Shown here piece after piece: positions 9,134-16,009 of a stretch of DNA of 23,633 nucleotides. Both the position numbers and the translations under genes were made by a program. Position 1 is the stretch's first letter. Every line of letters begins with the position of its first letter. Under the pieces are notes generated by a model. That model was not told where the DNA came from. It saw nothing but the letters and a program-made list of their open reading frames with translations, and did not search any database. The DNA comes from SCUN01 sp964343975. GTDB lineage: Bacteria > Acidobacteriota > Vicinamibacteria > Vicinamibacterales > SCN-69-37. The stretch lies in contig CAYFLU010000030.1 in assembly GCA_964343975.1 (NCBI GenBank), forward strand, positions 1-23,633. The letters run 5' to 3'.

Positions 9134-11352
9134 TGGCCTCCGAATTTCGCGCGCGCGGCGGCGGATACGGCGGCGGAGCGATCGGGGTGGCCGAGGATGC
9201 GCCAGAGTTCGGCGGCGTCGCGGTACGTCGAGGGCGTCGGTGCGGCGGCGAGCATGGCGGCCACCGTGCGCTCGGCGTCGGCGCTGCGGCCCGAGGCTTC
9301 GTAGAGCATCGCGAGGCCCTGTCGCGCCTTCACGAGGTGCGGGAAGAGTGCGATCTCCTTGCGGAAGGCCTGCTCGGCTTCTTCGAGCCGGCCGACCTGT
9401 GCGAGGCAGTCGCCGAAGTAGTAGTAGAGATCGTTCACCTGCACCGTGCGCGTCTGGATCTTCTCGGCCGCGCGCTGGAAGTACGGCAGCGCTTCCGCGA
9501 ACTTCGACGGGTCCTGCTTGGCGCGGTCGTGCAGGATCACGCCGTGGATGAAGTCGGGGTAGGGGAGCGTCGGGTCGGCCTGCTCGGCGAGCGTCGCTTC
9601 CTTCAGCGCGAGCTCGGTGTTGCGGTCGGCGAGCGCGATCTTCGCGAGCAGCTGATGCGCGGTGACCGGTTCGCCCTTCACGGCGAGCTCGGCGTGCTGA
9701 CGCGCGTCGGCGAGGCGATTGAGCTTGAGGTAGATCGTCGCCGCGTCAAGCAGTGCCGAAGCTGCGCCCGGCGTGCGCGTGAGCAGCTGGCGATACGCGT
9801 CGAGCGCCTCGGTGTCTTTACCGAGGCGATTCAACACTTGCGCGTACTGGTTCCACGCGTCGGTCATGCCCGGGTCGGTCGTCGTGACCTTCTTCAAGCG
9901 CTCGGCGGCTTCAACAAATTGCAGATTGCCGATCGCGTGGGCGGCGAGCGTGAACTCGCGGTACACCTCGGCGCGGTCCTTCGGATCCGGGAGTGACGAA
10001 CCCGGCGTGGCGGCCGTGACGCTCGAGGAGCCGATGTAGCCGAGCGCGGCGAGGCGCTGGCGGTCTTCGTCGGTCACCGAGCCCGGCGCGTCGATGCCGC
10101 GGCCGGCGATCAGGCCTTCGAGACCCGTGCGCATCGCCTGCGCCACCTGGCCGCGCGTGCCGGCTTCGTTCGTCATTTCGGCGCGGTCGCGGTCGAGGTC
10201 GTACAGTTCCGGCTTCGGCGCGAGGATGAACTTGTAGCGCTCATCGGTGAGCGACGTGAGCTCGCTCCACCCGAAGTGGTAGCGGCTCATCATGGCTTCC
10301 GAGTAGATGCCTTGCGCGGTGAGGGCCTTGCCCTTCATTACCGGCACGAGATCGCGGCCGCGCAGGCCCGACGGCGCCTTGAAGCCCGCCAGATCCGCGA
10401 ACGTCGGCAGCAGGTCGATGTGCTGCACCGGCGTGGCGACGCGCGTGCCGGCCGACGTCTGCTTGGGCAGCTTGATCATGAACGGCACGTGGATCGTCGG
10501 CTCGTAGAGAAACAGCCCGTGCTCTTCCTCACCGTGATCGCCGAGGCCTTCGCCGTGATCCGCGACGAGCGCGATCGTCGCGCTGTCGTACCAGTCGCGC
10601 CGGCGGAGATCCGCGACGAGCGCGCCCACGGCCTCATCGGCGGCCGCGATTTCGCCGTCGTACGGCGCGAGGTCCTTGAAGCGCGCCGGCGGTTCGTACG
10701 GCATGTGCGGCTCGTACATGTGCAGGAACAGGAACACTTTCGGATCCACGTGCGAGTCGAGCCAGCGGATCGCCGCGGCCACCGTCTCGGCGCCCGAGCG
10801 CTGCACCTGCGCGATCGGCCGGTCGAGCGCGCCGGCCGGCAACTCCGCGTTGTACACGTCGAAGCCGCGGCCGATGCCGGTCTCCGCGCGCAACACATAC
10901 GCCGACACGAAGCCACCCGCGCCGTAGCCTGCGCGCTTGAACAGCGCCGGCAGGGTGACGGCATCGGCCTTCACCGTGAAGCCGATGTTGTCGCGCACGC
11001 CGTGCTCGAACGGCAGCTGCCCGGTGAGCATCGATGTATGCGACGGCAGTGTCTGTGGCGCATGCGCATACGCGCGGTCGAACACCACCGCGTCTTTGGC
11101 GAGCGCATCGATGTTCGGCGTGCGGCCCTTTGTGTAGCCGTAGGCGGCCAGATGATCCGCGCGGAGCGTGTCGATCGAGATCAGGATCACCGGGCCCGGC
11201 GCCGCCGGTTTCCACAACCACCACGCGCCGGCAAACGACGCCACGAGCAGCACGAGGCCGATGAGACGCGTGTTGATCCCGACACCACGCGAGGGCGGTG
11301 GCGTGGGTTTGCGCGACGATGCTGCGGGTTGAGGGCGACGGGAACGCGCCAT
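9130..11352 (-). CDS. Membrane-anchored sulfatase-like hydrolase/transferase with C-terminal TPRs
   Basis: This 740-residue protein has a cytoplasmic basic/Pro-rich tail and one transmembrane helix (~29-47). A complete sulfatase-superfamily domain follows (~53-380): VILISIDTLRADHLAAYGY with metal Asp ~61, QTLPSHTSMLTG with Thr ~101 at the nucleophile position, FLHMYEPHMPYEPP, and LVADHGEGLGDHGEEEHG for the second metal. The Thr replaces the Cys/Ser needed for formylglycine, as in lipoteichoic-acid synthases and phosphoethanolamine transferases, so sulfate-ester hydrolysis is doubtful. TPRs fill ~450-730 (for example VEAAERLKKVTTTDPGMTDA and RLADARQHAELAVKGE). The catalytic part should face the periplasm. 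It is the first gene of the five-gene operon and shares a 4-nt overlap with its downstream paralogue. Its ATG lies 34 nt from a divergent gene, with a -10-like TATACT 17 nt upstream and no clear ribosome binding site. Confidence 0.87.
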   Translation of the reverse strand: MARSRRPQPAASSRKPTPPPSRGVGINTRLIGLVLLVASFAGAWWLWKPAAPGPVILISIDTLRADHLAAYGYTKGRTPNIDALAKDAVVFDRAYAHAPQTLPSHTSMLTGQLPFEHGVRDNIGFTVKADAVTLPALFKRAGYGAGGFVSAYVLRAETGIGRGFDVYNAELPAGALDRPIAQVQRSGAETVAAAIRWLDSHVDPKVFLFLHMYEPHMPYEPPARFKDLAPYDGEIAAADEAVGALVADLRRRDWYDSATIALVADHGEGLGDHGEEEHGLFLYEPTIHVPFMIKLPKQTSAGTRVATPVQHIDLLPTFADLAGFKAPSGLRGRDLVPVMKGKALTAQGIYSEAMMSRYHFGWSELTSLTDERYKFILAPKPELYDLDRDRAEMTNEAGTRGQVAQAMRTGLEGLIAGRGIDAPGSVTDEDRQRLAALGYIGSSSVTAATPGSSLPDPKDRAEVYREFTLAAHAIGNLQFVEAAERLKKVTTTDPGMTDAWNQYAQVLNRLGKDTEALDAYRQLLTRTPGAASALLDAATIYLKLNRLADARQHAELAVKGEPVTAHQLLAKIALADRNTELALKEATLAEQADPTLPYPDFIHGVILHDRAKQDPSKFAEALPYFQRAAEKIQTRTVQVNDLYYYFGDCLAQVGRLEEAEQAFRKEIALFPHLVKARQGLAMLYEASGRSADAERTVAAMLAAAPTPSTYRDAAELWRILGHPDRSAAVSAAARAKFGGQ

Positions 11353-11369
11353 GGAAAGGACTGTGGCTC

Positions 11370-11375
11370 AGTATA
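11370..11375 (-). promoter_or_regulatory. Candidate -10 box for the sulfatase/VWFA operon
   Basis: Read on the minus strand the bases are TATACT (five of six to consensus), 17 nt before the ATG at 11352. Transcription would start about 10 nt upstream of the ATG. No good -35 match is visible, as is common in GC-rich genomes. It shares four bases with the plus-strand box at 11372-11377. Confidence 0.5.
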
Positions 11376-11377
11376 AT
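11372..11377 (+). promoter_or_regulatory. Candidate -10 box for the serine hydrolase-NamZ gene
   Basis: A perfect TATAAT lies 9 nt before the ATG at 11387. A start site 7-9 nt after the box would leave at most about three untranslated bases, so a leaderless or nearly leaderless mRNA is predicted. No Shine-Dalgarno sequence precedes the ATG, which fits. It also argues against translation from the upstream in-frame ATG at 11351. Confidence 0.55.
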
Positions 11378-11386
11378 TCAGCCGCC

Positions 11387-13771
11387 ATGCGCATTCGCCT
11401 GCTGCTTGCCGCTCTCCTCGTTGGCGCTGCCGTCACCGCGCCCCTCGCGCAACAGGCCGCGCCGGCCTCCCGGCTGTCGCTCATCGACGGCGCGGTGGCC
11501 GACGCCATCGCGCAAAAGCAGATCCCCGGCGCCGTGGTCGTCATCGGCCACAACGACAAGGTCGTGTTCCGCAAGGCGTACGGCGATCGCGCGCTCGTGC
11601 CGGCCAAAGAAGCCATGACGCTCGACACCGTGTTCGACCTCGCGTCGCTCACGAAAGTGGTGGCGACCACGACCGCCGTGATGGCGCTCGTGGAGGACGG
11701 AAAAGTACGCCTCACGGATCCGGTGGCGCAGTTCATTCCCGATTTCGCGAAGTACGGTAAGAGCCGCGTCACGGTGCGTCACCTCATGACGCACACGAGC
11801 GGTCTGCGTCCCGACCTCGACCTCGGTGATCCGTGGAAGGGCAACGACGCCGCCATTGCCCTCGCCTGCGAGGAAGTGCTCACCCAGGCGCCGGGCGTGA
11901 AGTTCGTCTACAGCGACATCAACTACTTCCTGCTCGCCGAGATCGTGCAGCGCGTGGCCAAGCAGCCGTTCGCGCAGTTCGTGCAAGACCGCATCTTCAA
12001 GAAGCTCGGCATGAAAGACACGATGTACCTCCCGCCGTCGTCGTTGCGCGCGCGCATCGCGCCGACCGAGGCGTGCGGCGTGGGCGGCGCAGGCGGCACG
12101 TGCGTGGGCGCCGAAACCGGCATGCTGCGCGGCGTCGTCCACGATCCCACGGCGCGCCGCATGGGCGGCGTCGCGGGCCACGCCGGCCTCTTCAGCACGG
12201 CCGACGACCTCACGCTCTTCTGCCGCATGCTGCTGAACGGCGGCGCGCTGCCCGGCGGCGCCCGCGTGCTGTCGCCGCTCACGGTGGCCCGCATGACGTC
12301 ACCGGCGACGCCGGCCAACGAACCGAACGTGCGCGGCCTCGGCTGGGACATGGACTCGTCCTATTCGGCCAATCGCGGCGAACTGCTGCCGCTCGGCTCC
12401 TACGGCCACACCGGATTCACGGGCACGTCGCTGTGGCTCGATCCGGCGACGAAGACGTTCGTGATCTTCCTGTCGAATCGCGTGCATCCCGACGGCAAAG
12501 GCGACGCCACGCCCATTCGCGCGCGCATCGCCACGATTGCCGGCTCATCGCTGACCGATGTGCCGCCGTCCTCGATGGCCGAACTCGAGTGGAACCGCCT
12601 GCCGTTCGATTCGCAGACGCCGACGCTCGCCACACCCGCGTCCCTGCCCGTGCAAACCGGCCTCGACGTGCTCGCCGCCGCCAACTTCGCACCGCTCAAG
12701 GGCCTGCGCATCGGCCTCGTGACGAACCACACCGGCCGCGCGAAGAACGGCGCCACCACGATCGACCTGCTCTTCAAAGCGCCCGACGTGAAGCTCGTCT
12801 CGCTCTTCAGCCCCGAGCACGGCATCCGCGGCATCCTCGATGCGAACGTGCCCTCGTCGAAAGACGACGTGACCGGGCTGCCGATCCATTCGCTGTACGG
12901 CGACACCCAGCGGCCGACGGCCGCCATGCTCGCCGACATCGACGCGATGGTGATCGACCTCCAGGACATCGGCGCGCGCTTCTACACGTATCCGACGACG
13001 CTCGCGTACGTGATGGAGGAGTGCGCGAAAGCGAAGAAGAAGGTGATCGTGCTCGACCGGCCGAATCCGATCGGCGGCGTGGCCATCGAAGGGCCGGGTC
13101 TCGACGCCGCATCGACGTCGTTCGTCGGCTACTTCGCCGGCATGCCCACGCGTCACGGCATGACGCTCGGTGAGCTCGCGAAGCTCTTCAACGCCGAGAA
13201 GAAAATGGGCGCGGACCTCACCGTGATCGCGATGAAGAACTGGCGTCGCGACATGTGGTTCGACGAGACGGGGCTCACCTGGATCAACCCGTCGCCGAAC
13301 ATGCGCAACCTCTACGAGGCGACGCTCTATCCCGGCGTCGGTTCGATCGAGTACGCGAATGTGTCGGTGGGCCGCGGCACCGACACGCCGTTCGAGCAGA
13401 TCGGCGCGCCGTGGATTCGCGGGCAGGAACTGTCAGACGCGTTGAACGCCCGGTACCTGCCCGGCCTTCGCTTTTATCCGGTGACGTTCACGCCGACCGC
13501 CGCGAAGTTCCCCAACGAAAAATGTGAAGGCGTCTTCATCGTCGTCACCGACCGCACGGCCGTGCGCCCGGTGCGGCTCGGCGCGGAACTGGCGTCGGCC
13601 CTCATCAAGATGGCGCCCGACAAGTTCCTGCCCGACACGAACGTGCGGCTCATCGGCTCGGCGGCCGAAGTGACCAAGCTGAAGTCTGACGACCCCGGCG
13701 CGATCGCATCCGCGTGGGCGGCAGCTGAAGCCAGATGGCGCCTGCTCCGCGCCAAGTACCTCCTGTATTAG
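11387..13771 (+). CDS. Secreted fusion: serine beta-lactamase-like hydrolase (AmiE-like) plus DUF1343/NamZ exo-beta-N-acetylmuramidase
   Basis: From the ATG at 11387 the product has 794 residues, starting with a signal peptide (MRIRLLLAALLVGAAVTAPLAQQ). Residues ~30-400 are a class-C beta-lactamase/serine-hydrolase domain with S87-L-T-K90, Y175-S-D (YxN position) and H341-T-G. Residues ~425-794 are a DUF1343 domain, with GLRIGLVTNHTGR, LFSPEHGIRG, DLQDIGARFYTYPTT, VLDRPNPIGG and WINPSPNMRNL. DUF1343 is the NamZ family (GH171), which removes terminal MurNAc from peptidoglycan chains. In Bacillus subtilis the neighbouring salvage gene amiE encodes a beta-lactamase-like hydrolase that strips stem peptides from MurNAc. 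The fusion therefore probably performs two consecutive muropeptide-degradation steps outside the cytoplasm. The specificity of the serine hydrolase half is inferred, not shown. It is divergent from the sulfatase operon and appears monocistronic. Confidence 0.88.
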   Translation: MRIRLLLAALLVGAAVTAPLAQQAAPASRLSLIDGAVADAIAQKQIPGAVVVIGHNDKVVFRKAYGDRALVPAKEAMTLDTVFDLASLTKVVATTTAVMALVEDGKVRLTDPVAQFIPDFAKYGKSRVTVRHLMTHTSGLRPDLDLGDPWKGNDAAIALACEEVLTQAPGVKFVYSDINYFLLAEIVQRVAKQPFAQFVQDRIFKKLGMKDTMYLPPSSLRARIAPTEACGVGGAGGTCVGAETGMLRGVVHDPTARRMGGVAGHAGLFSTADDLTLFCRMLLNGGALPGGARVLSPLTVARMTSPATPANEPNVRGLGWDMDSSYSANRGELLPLGSYGHTGFTGTSLWLDPATKTFVIFLSNRVHPDGKGDATPIRARIATIAGSSLTDVPPSSMAELEWNRLPFDSQTPTLATPASLPVQTGLDVLAAANFAPLKGLRIGLVTNHTGRAKNGATTIDLLFKAPDVKLVSLFSPEHGIRGILDANVPSSKDDVTGLPIHSLYGDTQRPTAAMLADIDAMVIDLQDIGARFYTYPTTLAYVMEECAKAKKKVIVLDRPNPIGGVAIEGPGLDAASTSFVGYFAGMPTRHGMTLGELAKLFNAEKKMGADLTVIAMKNWRRDMWFDETGLTWINPSPNMRNLYEATLYPGVGSIEYANVSVGRGTDTPFEQIGAPWIRGQELSDALNARYLPGLRFYPVTFTPTAAKFPNEKCEGVFIVVTDRTAVRPVRLGAELASALIKMAPDKFLPDTNVRLIGSAAEVTKLKSDDPGAIASAWAAAEARWRLLRAKYLLY

Positions 13772-13796
13772 GGGGGCGGCGTCGTGCCTTCCCCCT
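13770..13796 (+). terminator. Possible weak hairpin terminator overlapping the NamZ-fusion stop codon
   Basis: AGGGGG (13770-13775) pairs with CCCCCT (13791-13796), and an inner GGC/GCC stem closes a GTCGT loop with one mismatch and one G-T pair between. There is no T-run after it, so it may attenuate or protect the 3' end rather than terminate efficiently. Confidence 0.35.
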
Positions 13797-13798
13797 TG

Positions 13799-13847
13799 CC
13801 ACTTCTCACGTAGACTTCTGACGTACGGCTTCTTACTTCCAATTTTT
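13799..13847. repeat. Degenerate heptanucleotide repeat in the intergenic region
   Basis: Read on the minus strand, this stretch is about six tandem units close to GAAGTCA, five of 7 nt and one of 6 nt. On the plus strand it shows as two 13-nt near-copies (ACTTCTCACGTAG, then ACTTCTGACGTAC) followed by a more diverged one. It fills most of the 80-nt spacer between the NamZ fusion and the lipid kinase, so the kinase promoter, if it has its own, must overlap it. I see no convincing promoter boxes. Confidence 0.5.
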
Positions 13848-13851
13848 CTCC

Positions 13852-14757
13852 ATGTCCGTCGTCGTCATCGCGAATCCCACTGCCGGGTATCACCAGCCCG
13901 CGTGGCGCGAGCCTGTGACGCGTATTCTCTCGGCGCTGGGTCGAGTGGACGTGGTGACGGCCACGTCGCCCGAGGGGACGACGGCCGCGGCGCGTGATGC
14001 GGAGGAGGCGGGGGCCTCGCTTGTCGTGGCGGCGGGCGGTGACGGCACGGTGCATCGGGTCGTGAACGGCCTGCGCACCGTCAACACACACCTCGGCATT
14101 CTGCCGGTCGGCACGGGCAACGACCTCGCGTTTCATCTCGGCATTCCCGCCGCGCCGGAGAAGGCGGCCGAGTCGATGCTGAGCGGCACGTTCCGCGATG
14201 TCGACATGATCCGCTTCAACGGCCGGCGCGTGTTCACGTCGGGCATCTTCTGCGCGATCGCGGAATCGGCGGCCGCAGCCAATCGCATGAAATCGCGCTT
14301 CCCATGGCTTGGCTCGCTCTCGTACCGGCTCGCGGCGGCGCAAGTCATCGCCACGCGCGGCGGCGATCCGGTGGCCGGCGTGTTCGTCGTGAACATGCCG
14401 CGCCTCGGCGGCAACCTGCGATTGCCGTCCGGATCGTTGATCGACGACGGGTTGTTCGAGATGGCGACGCTGGCCGGCGGCCGTGTGCGGCTGACGCGCA
14501 CGCTTCTTGCGTTGTCGATGAATCGGCCGCTCACGCACGGCGAGCTCGTGTGGTCACGCGCGAGCGAAACGCGGCTGCAGTTCGAGACCGACGTCATGGC
14601 CTACGGCGACGGCGAGGATCTCGGCGCCGGCCGTCATTTTCATGTGGTGATGGAGCCTGCCGCCGTGCGCGTGCGGTGTCCGCGCACGTTCGCGATCGAA
14701 GGCACGCCGCTGCTCGCGGCCGACCCCGGCCCGCAGCCGGAGTTCTCTCAGGGCTAG
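13852..14757 (+). CDS. Diacylglycerol kinase family lipid kinase (DagK/YegS-like)
   Basis: The 301-residue protein has the DAGK catalytic fold of soluble bacterial lipid kinases. An N-terminal VVVIANPTAG strand-loop is followed by the nucleotide-binding GGDGTVHRVVNGL (~62-74), then GILPVGTGNDLAFHLGIP (~80-97). The C-terminal beta domain has LPSGSLIDDGLFEM. Family members phosphorylate diacylglycerol or related lipids (or sphingosine/ceramide-like lipids) with ATP at the inner membrane face. The length matches the family (~290-310). The actual lipid is unknown. The ATG at 13852 has no visible Shine-Dalgarno sequence but places the first beta strand correctly. Its TAG stop is interlocked with that of the convergent DUF420 gene, four shared bases (CTAG). 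It is probably an isolated gene, possibly read through from the NamZ fusion. Confidence 0.88.
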   Translation: MSVVVIANPTAGYHQPAWREPVTRILSALGRVDVVTATSPEGTTAAARDAEEAGASLVVAAGGDGTVHRVVNGLRTVNTHLGILPVGTGNDLAFHLGIPAAPEKAAESMLSGTFRDVDMIRFNGRRVFTSGIFCAIAESAAAANRMKSRFPWLGSLSYRLAAAQVIATRGGDPVAGVFVVNMPRLGGNLRLPSGSLIDDGLFEMATLAGGRVRLTRTLLALSMNRPLTHGELVWSRASETRLQFETDVMAYGDGEDLGAGRHFHVVMEPAAVRVRCPRTFAIEGTPLLAADPGPQPEFSQG

Positions 14758-15164
14758 TACAGCATCAAGTACACGATCACGCCGGTCACCGAGACGTACA
14801 ACCACAGCGGCAGCGTGATGCGTGCGATCTTGCGGTGGCGGGTCCTGTCCATCTTGAGGCCGCGCGCGAGCGTGATGAACTGCAGCGGCAGAATGACGGC
14901 GGCCAGGATCACGTGCGGGATCAGCACGGCGAAATAGACCGTGCGCATGAATCCGGTGCCGGCGTAGGGCTTCGAGCCGGCATTCGCGTGGTAGATCAGG
15001 TACGACGTGAGGAAGGCGGCCGACGTTGCGAACGCCGCGAGCATCGTCCGCTTGTGCCACGTCACCTGGCCGTTCTTGATCAGGATCCAGGCGATCACGA
15101 GCAGGATCGCCGCGCAGCCGTTCAGCGTGGCGTTCAGGGCGGGCAGGTCGGCGATGTGCAGCAT
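14754..15164 (-). CDS. DUF420 membrane protein (YozB/CtaM-type oxidase maturation factor)
   Basis: This 136-residue protein has four predicted transmembrane segments and the DUF420 pattern: ALNATLNGCAAILLVIAW, IKNGQVTWHKRTMLAAF, YLIYHANAGSKPY, HVILAAVILPLQFITLARG and HRKIARITLPLWLYVSVTG. Conserved histidines lie in WHKR, IYHAN, IPHV and RHRKI. DUF420 proteins occur beside cytochrome oxidase genes; a family member has been linked to maturation of heme aa3 oxidase in Firmicutes. Here it directly follows ctaB with a 1-nt TGATG overlap, which supports a role in heme-copper oxidase assembly. No oxidase structural genes are in the window. The precise biochemical activity of the family is not established, so the role is by association. 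Confidence 0.85.
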   Translation of the reverse strand: MLHIADLPALNATLNGCAAILLVIAWILIKNGQVTWHKRTMLAAFATSAAFLTSYLIYHANAGSKPYAGTGFMRTVYFAVLIPHVILAAVILPLQFITLARGLKMDRTRHRKIARITLPLWLYVSVTGVIVYLMLY

Positions 15165-16009
15165 CAGCGTCGGGTCACGGCCATCAGGATCAGCAGCAGC
15201 GGCAGATACGTGATGGACGACAGAAACAGCATGCGCGCGTTGTCACGGCTGCGCTTCAGCGCGAAGATCATGGCGACGATGGTGAGGAAGATGCCGAGCA
15301 TCATCGCGCCGACGCCGTAGGCGAGCGTCGACAAGCCGAAGAACATCGGCAGCACGCTCACCGGCACGAGCGCCGCGGAGTACATCACCGACTGGCGGCC
15401 GGTCATGATGCCGTCGGCATCGATTACCGGCAGCATCGGCATCTTCGCGCGCGCGTAGTCGTCGCGGTACATCCACGCGATCGCCAGGAAGTGCGGAAGC
15501 TGCCAGAAGAACATGATCGCGAAGAGCGACCACGACGCGAAGGGCGCGGAGCCGTGCGCGGCGGCAAAGCCGATCATCGGCGGCAGCGCGCCGGGGACGG
15601 CGCCGACCACGGTGGCGAGCGACGTGCGGGTCTTCATCGGCGTGTAGACCCAGACGTAGAGCAGGAGCGTGGCGACGGCGATCGCGGCGGCCTGCCAGTT
15701 GGCGCCAAGGCCGAGCATCAGCGTGCCGAGAGCGGACAAGCCGTACGCCCAGAGGTTCGCGGTGCCGAGGCTCATGCGGCCTTGCACCATCGGGCGGTTC
15801 TGCGTGCGCTGCATCAGGCCGTCGAGTTCGCGCTCGTGAATCTGATTGAGCGCGGCGGCGCCGCTGGCGACGAGTGCCGTGCCGATGCAGGCGTTGGCCA
15901 TCGCGAGCGGATGAATCGGGCCCGTCGCGCCCATGTAGTAGCCGCCGGCCGTCGTGAACACGACGAGCGAGTTCAGACGGACTTTCGTGAGCACGAGCAG
16001 GTCGTTCAT
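15164..16009 (-). CDS. ctaB: Protoheme IX farnesyltransferase (heme O synthase)
   Basis: A UbiA-family prenyltransferase of 281 residues with about nine transmembrane helices. The first Asp-rich-type motif is present as NQIHERELDGLMQRTQNRP (~58-76), with the Glu variant at the first acidic position that is common in CtaB/COX10. The second conserved region is IAWMYRDDYARAKMPMLP. LYVWVYTPMKTRT and VVGAVPGALPPMIGFAA are also typical. It transfers farnesyl to protoheme to give heme O, a cofactor or heme A precursor for terminal oxidases. The ATG at 16009 is preferred over the longer reading to 16096, because it gives the family start MNDLLVLTKVRLNSLVV and an ATGA overlap with the upstream lipoprotein gene. 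It is the middle gene of a three-gene operon. Confidence 0.93.
   Translation of the reverse strand: MNDLLVLTKVRLNSLVVFTTAGGYYMGATGPIHPLAMANACIGTALVASGAAALNQIHERELDGLMQRTQNRPMVQGRMSLGTANLWAYGLSALGTLMLGLGANWQAAAIAVATLLLYVWVYTPMKTRTSLATVVGAVPGALPPMIGFAAAHGSAPFASWSLFAIMFFWQLPHFLAIAWMYRDDYARAKMPMLPVIDADGIMTGRQSVMYSAALVPVSVLPMFFGLSTLAYGVGAMMLGIFLTIVAMIFALKRSRDNARMLFLSSITYLPLLLILMAVTRR

Noticed and set aside
7223..9304. 693-codon open frame on the plus strand spanning the N gap
   Set aside because: It is antisense to the sulfatase-like gene, has Arg/Glu/Val-rich composition without motifs, and is kept open partly by the unknown bases.
11351..11386. Upstream in-frame ATG at 11351 as start of the NamZ fusion
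   Set aside because: It would add 12 residues before the signal peptide, overlap the start of the divergent gene, and lie upstream of the best -10 box.
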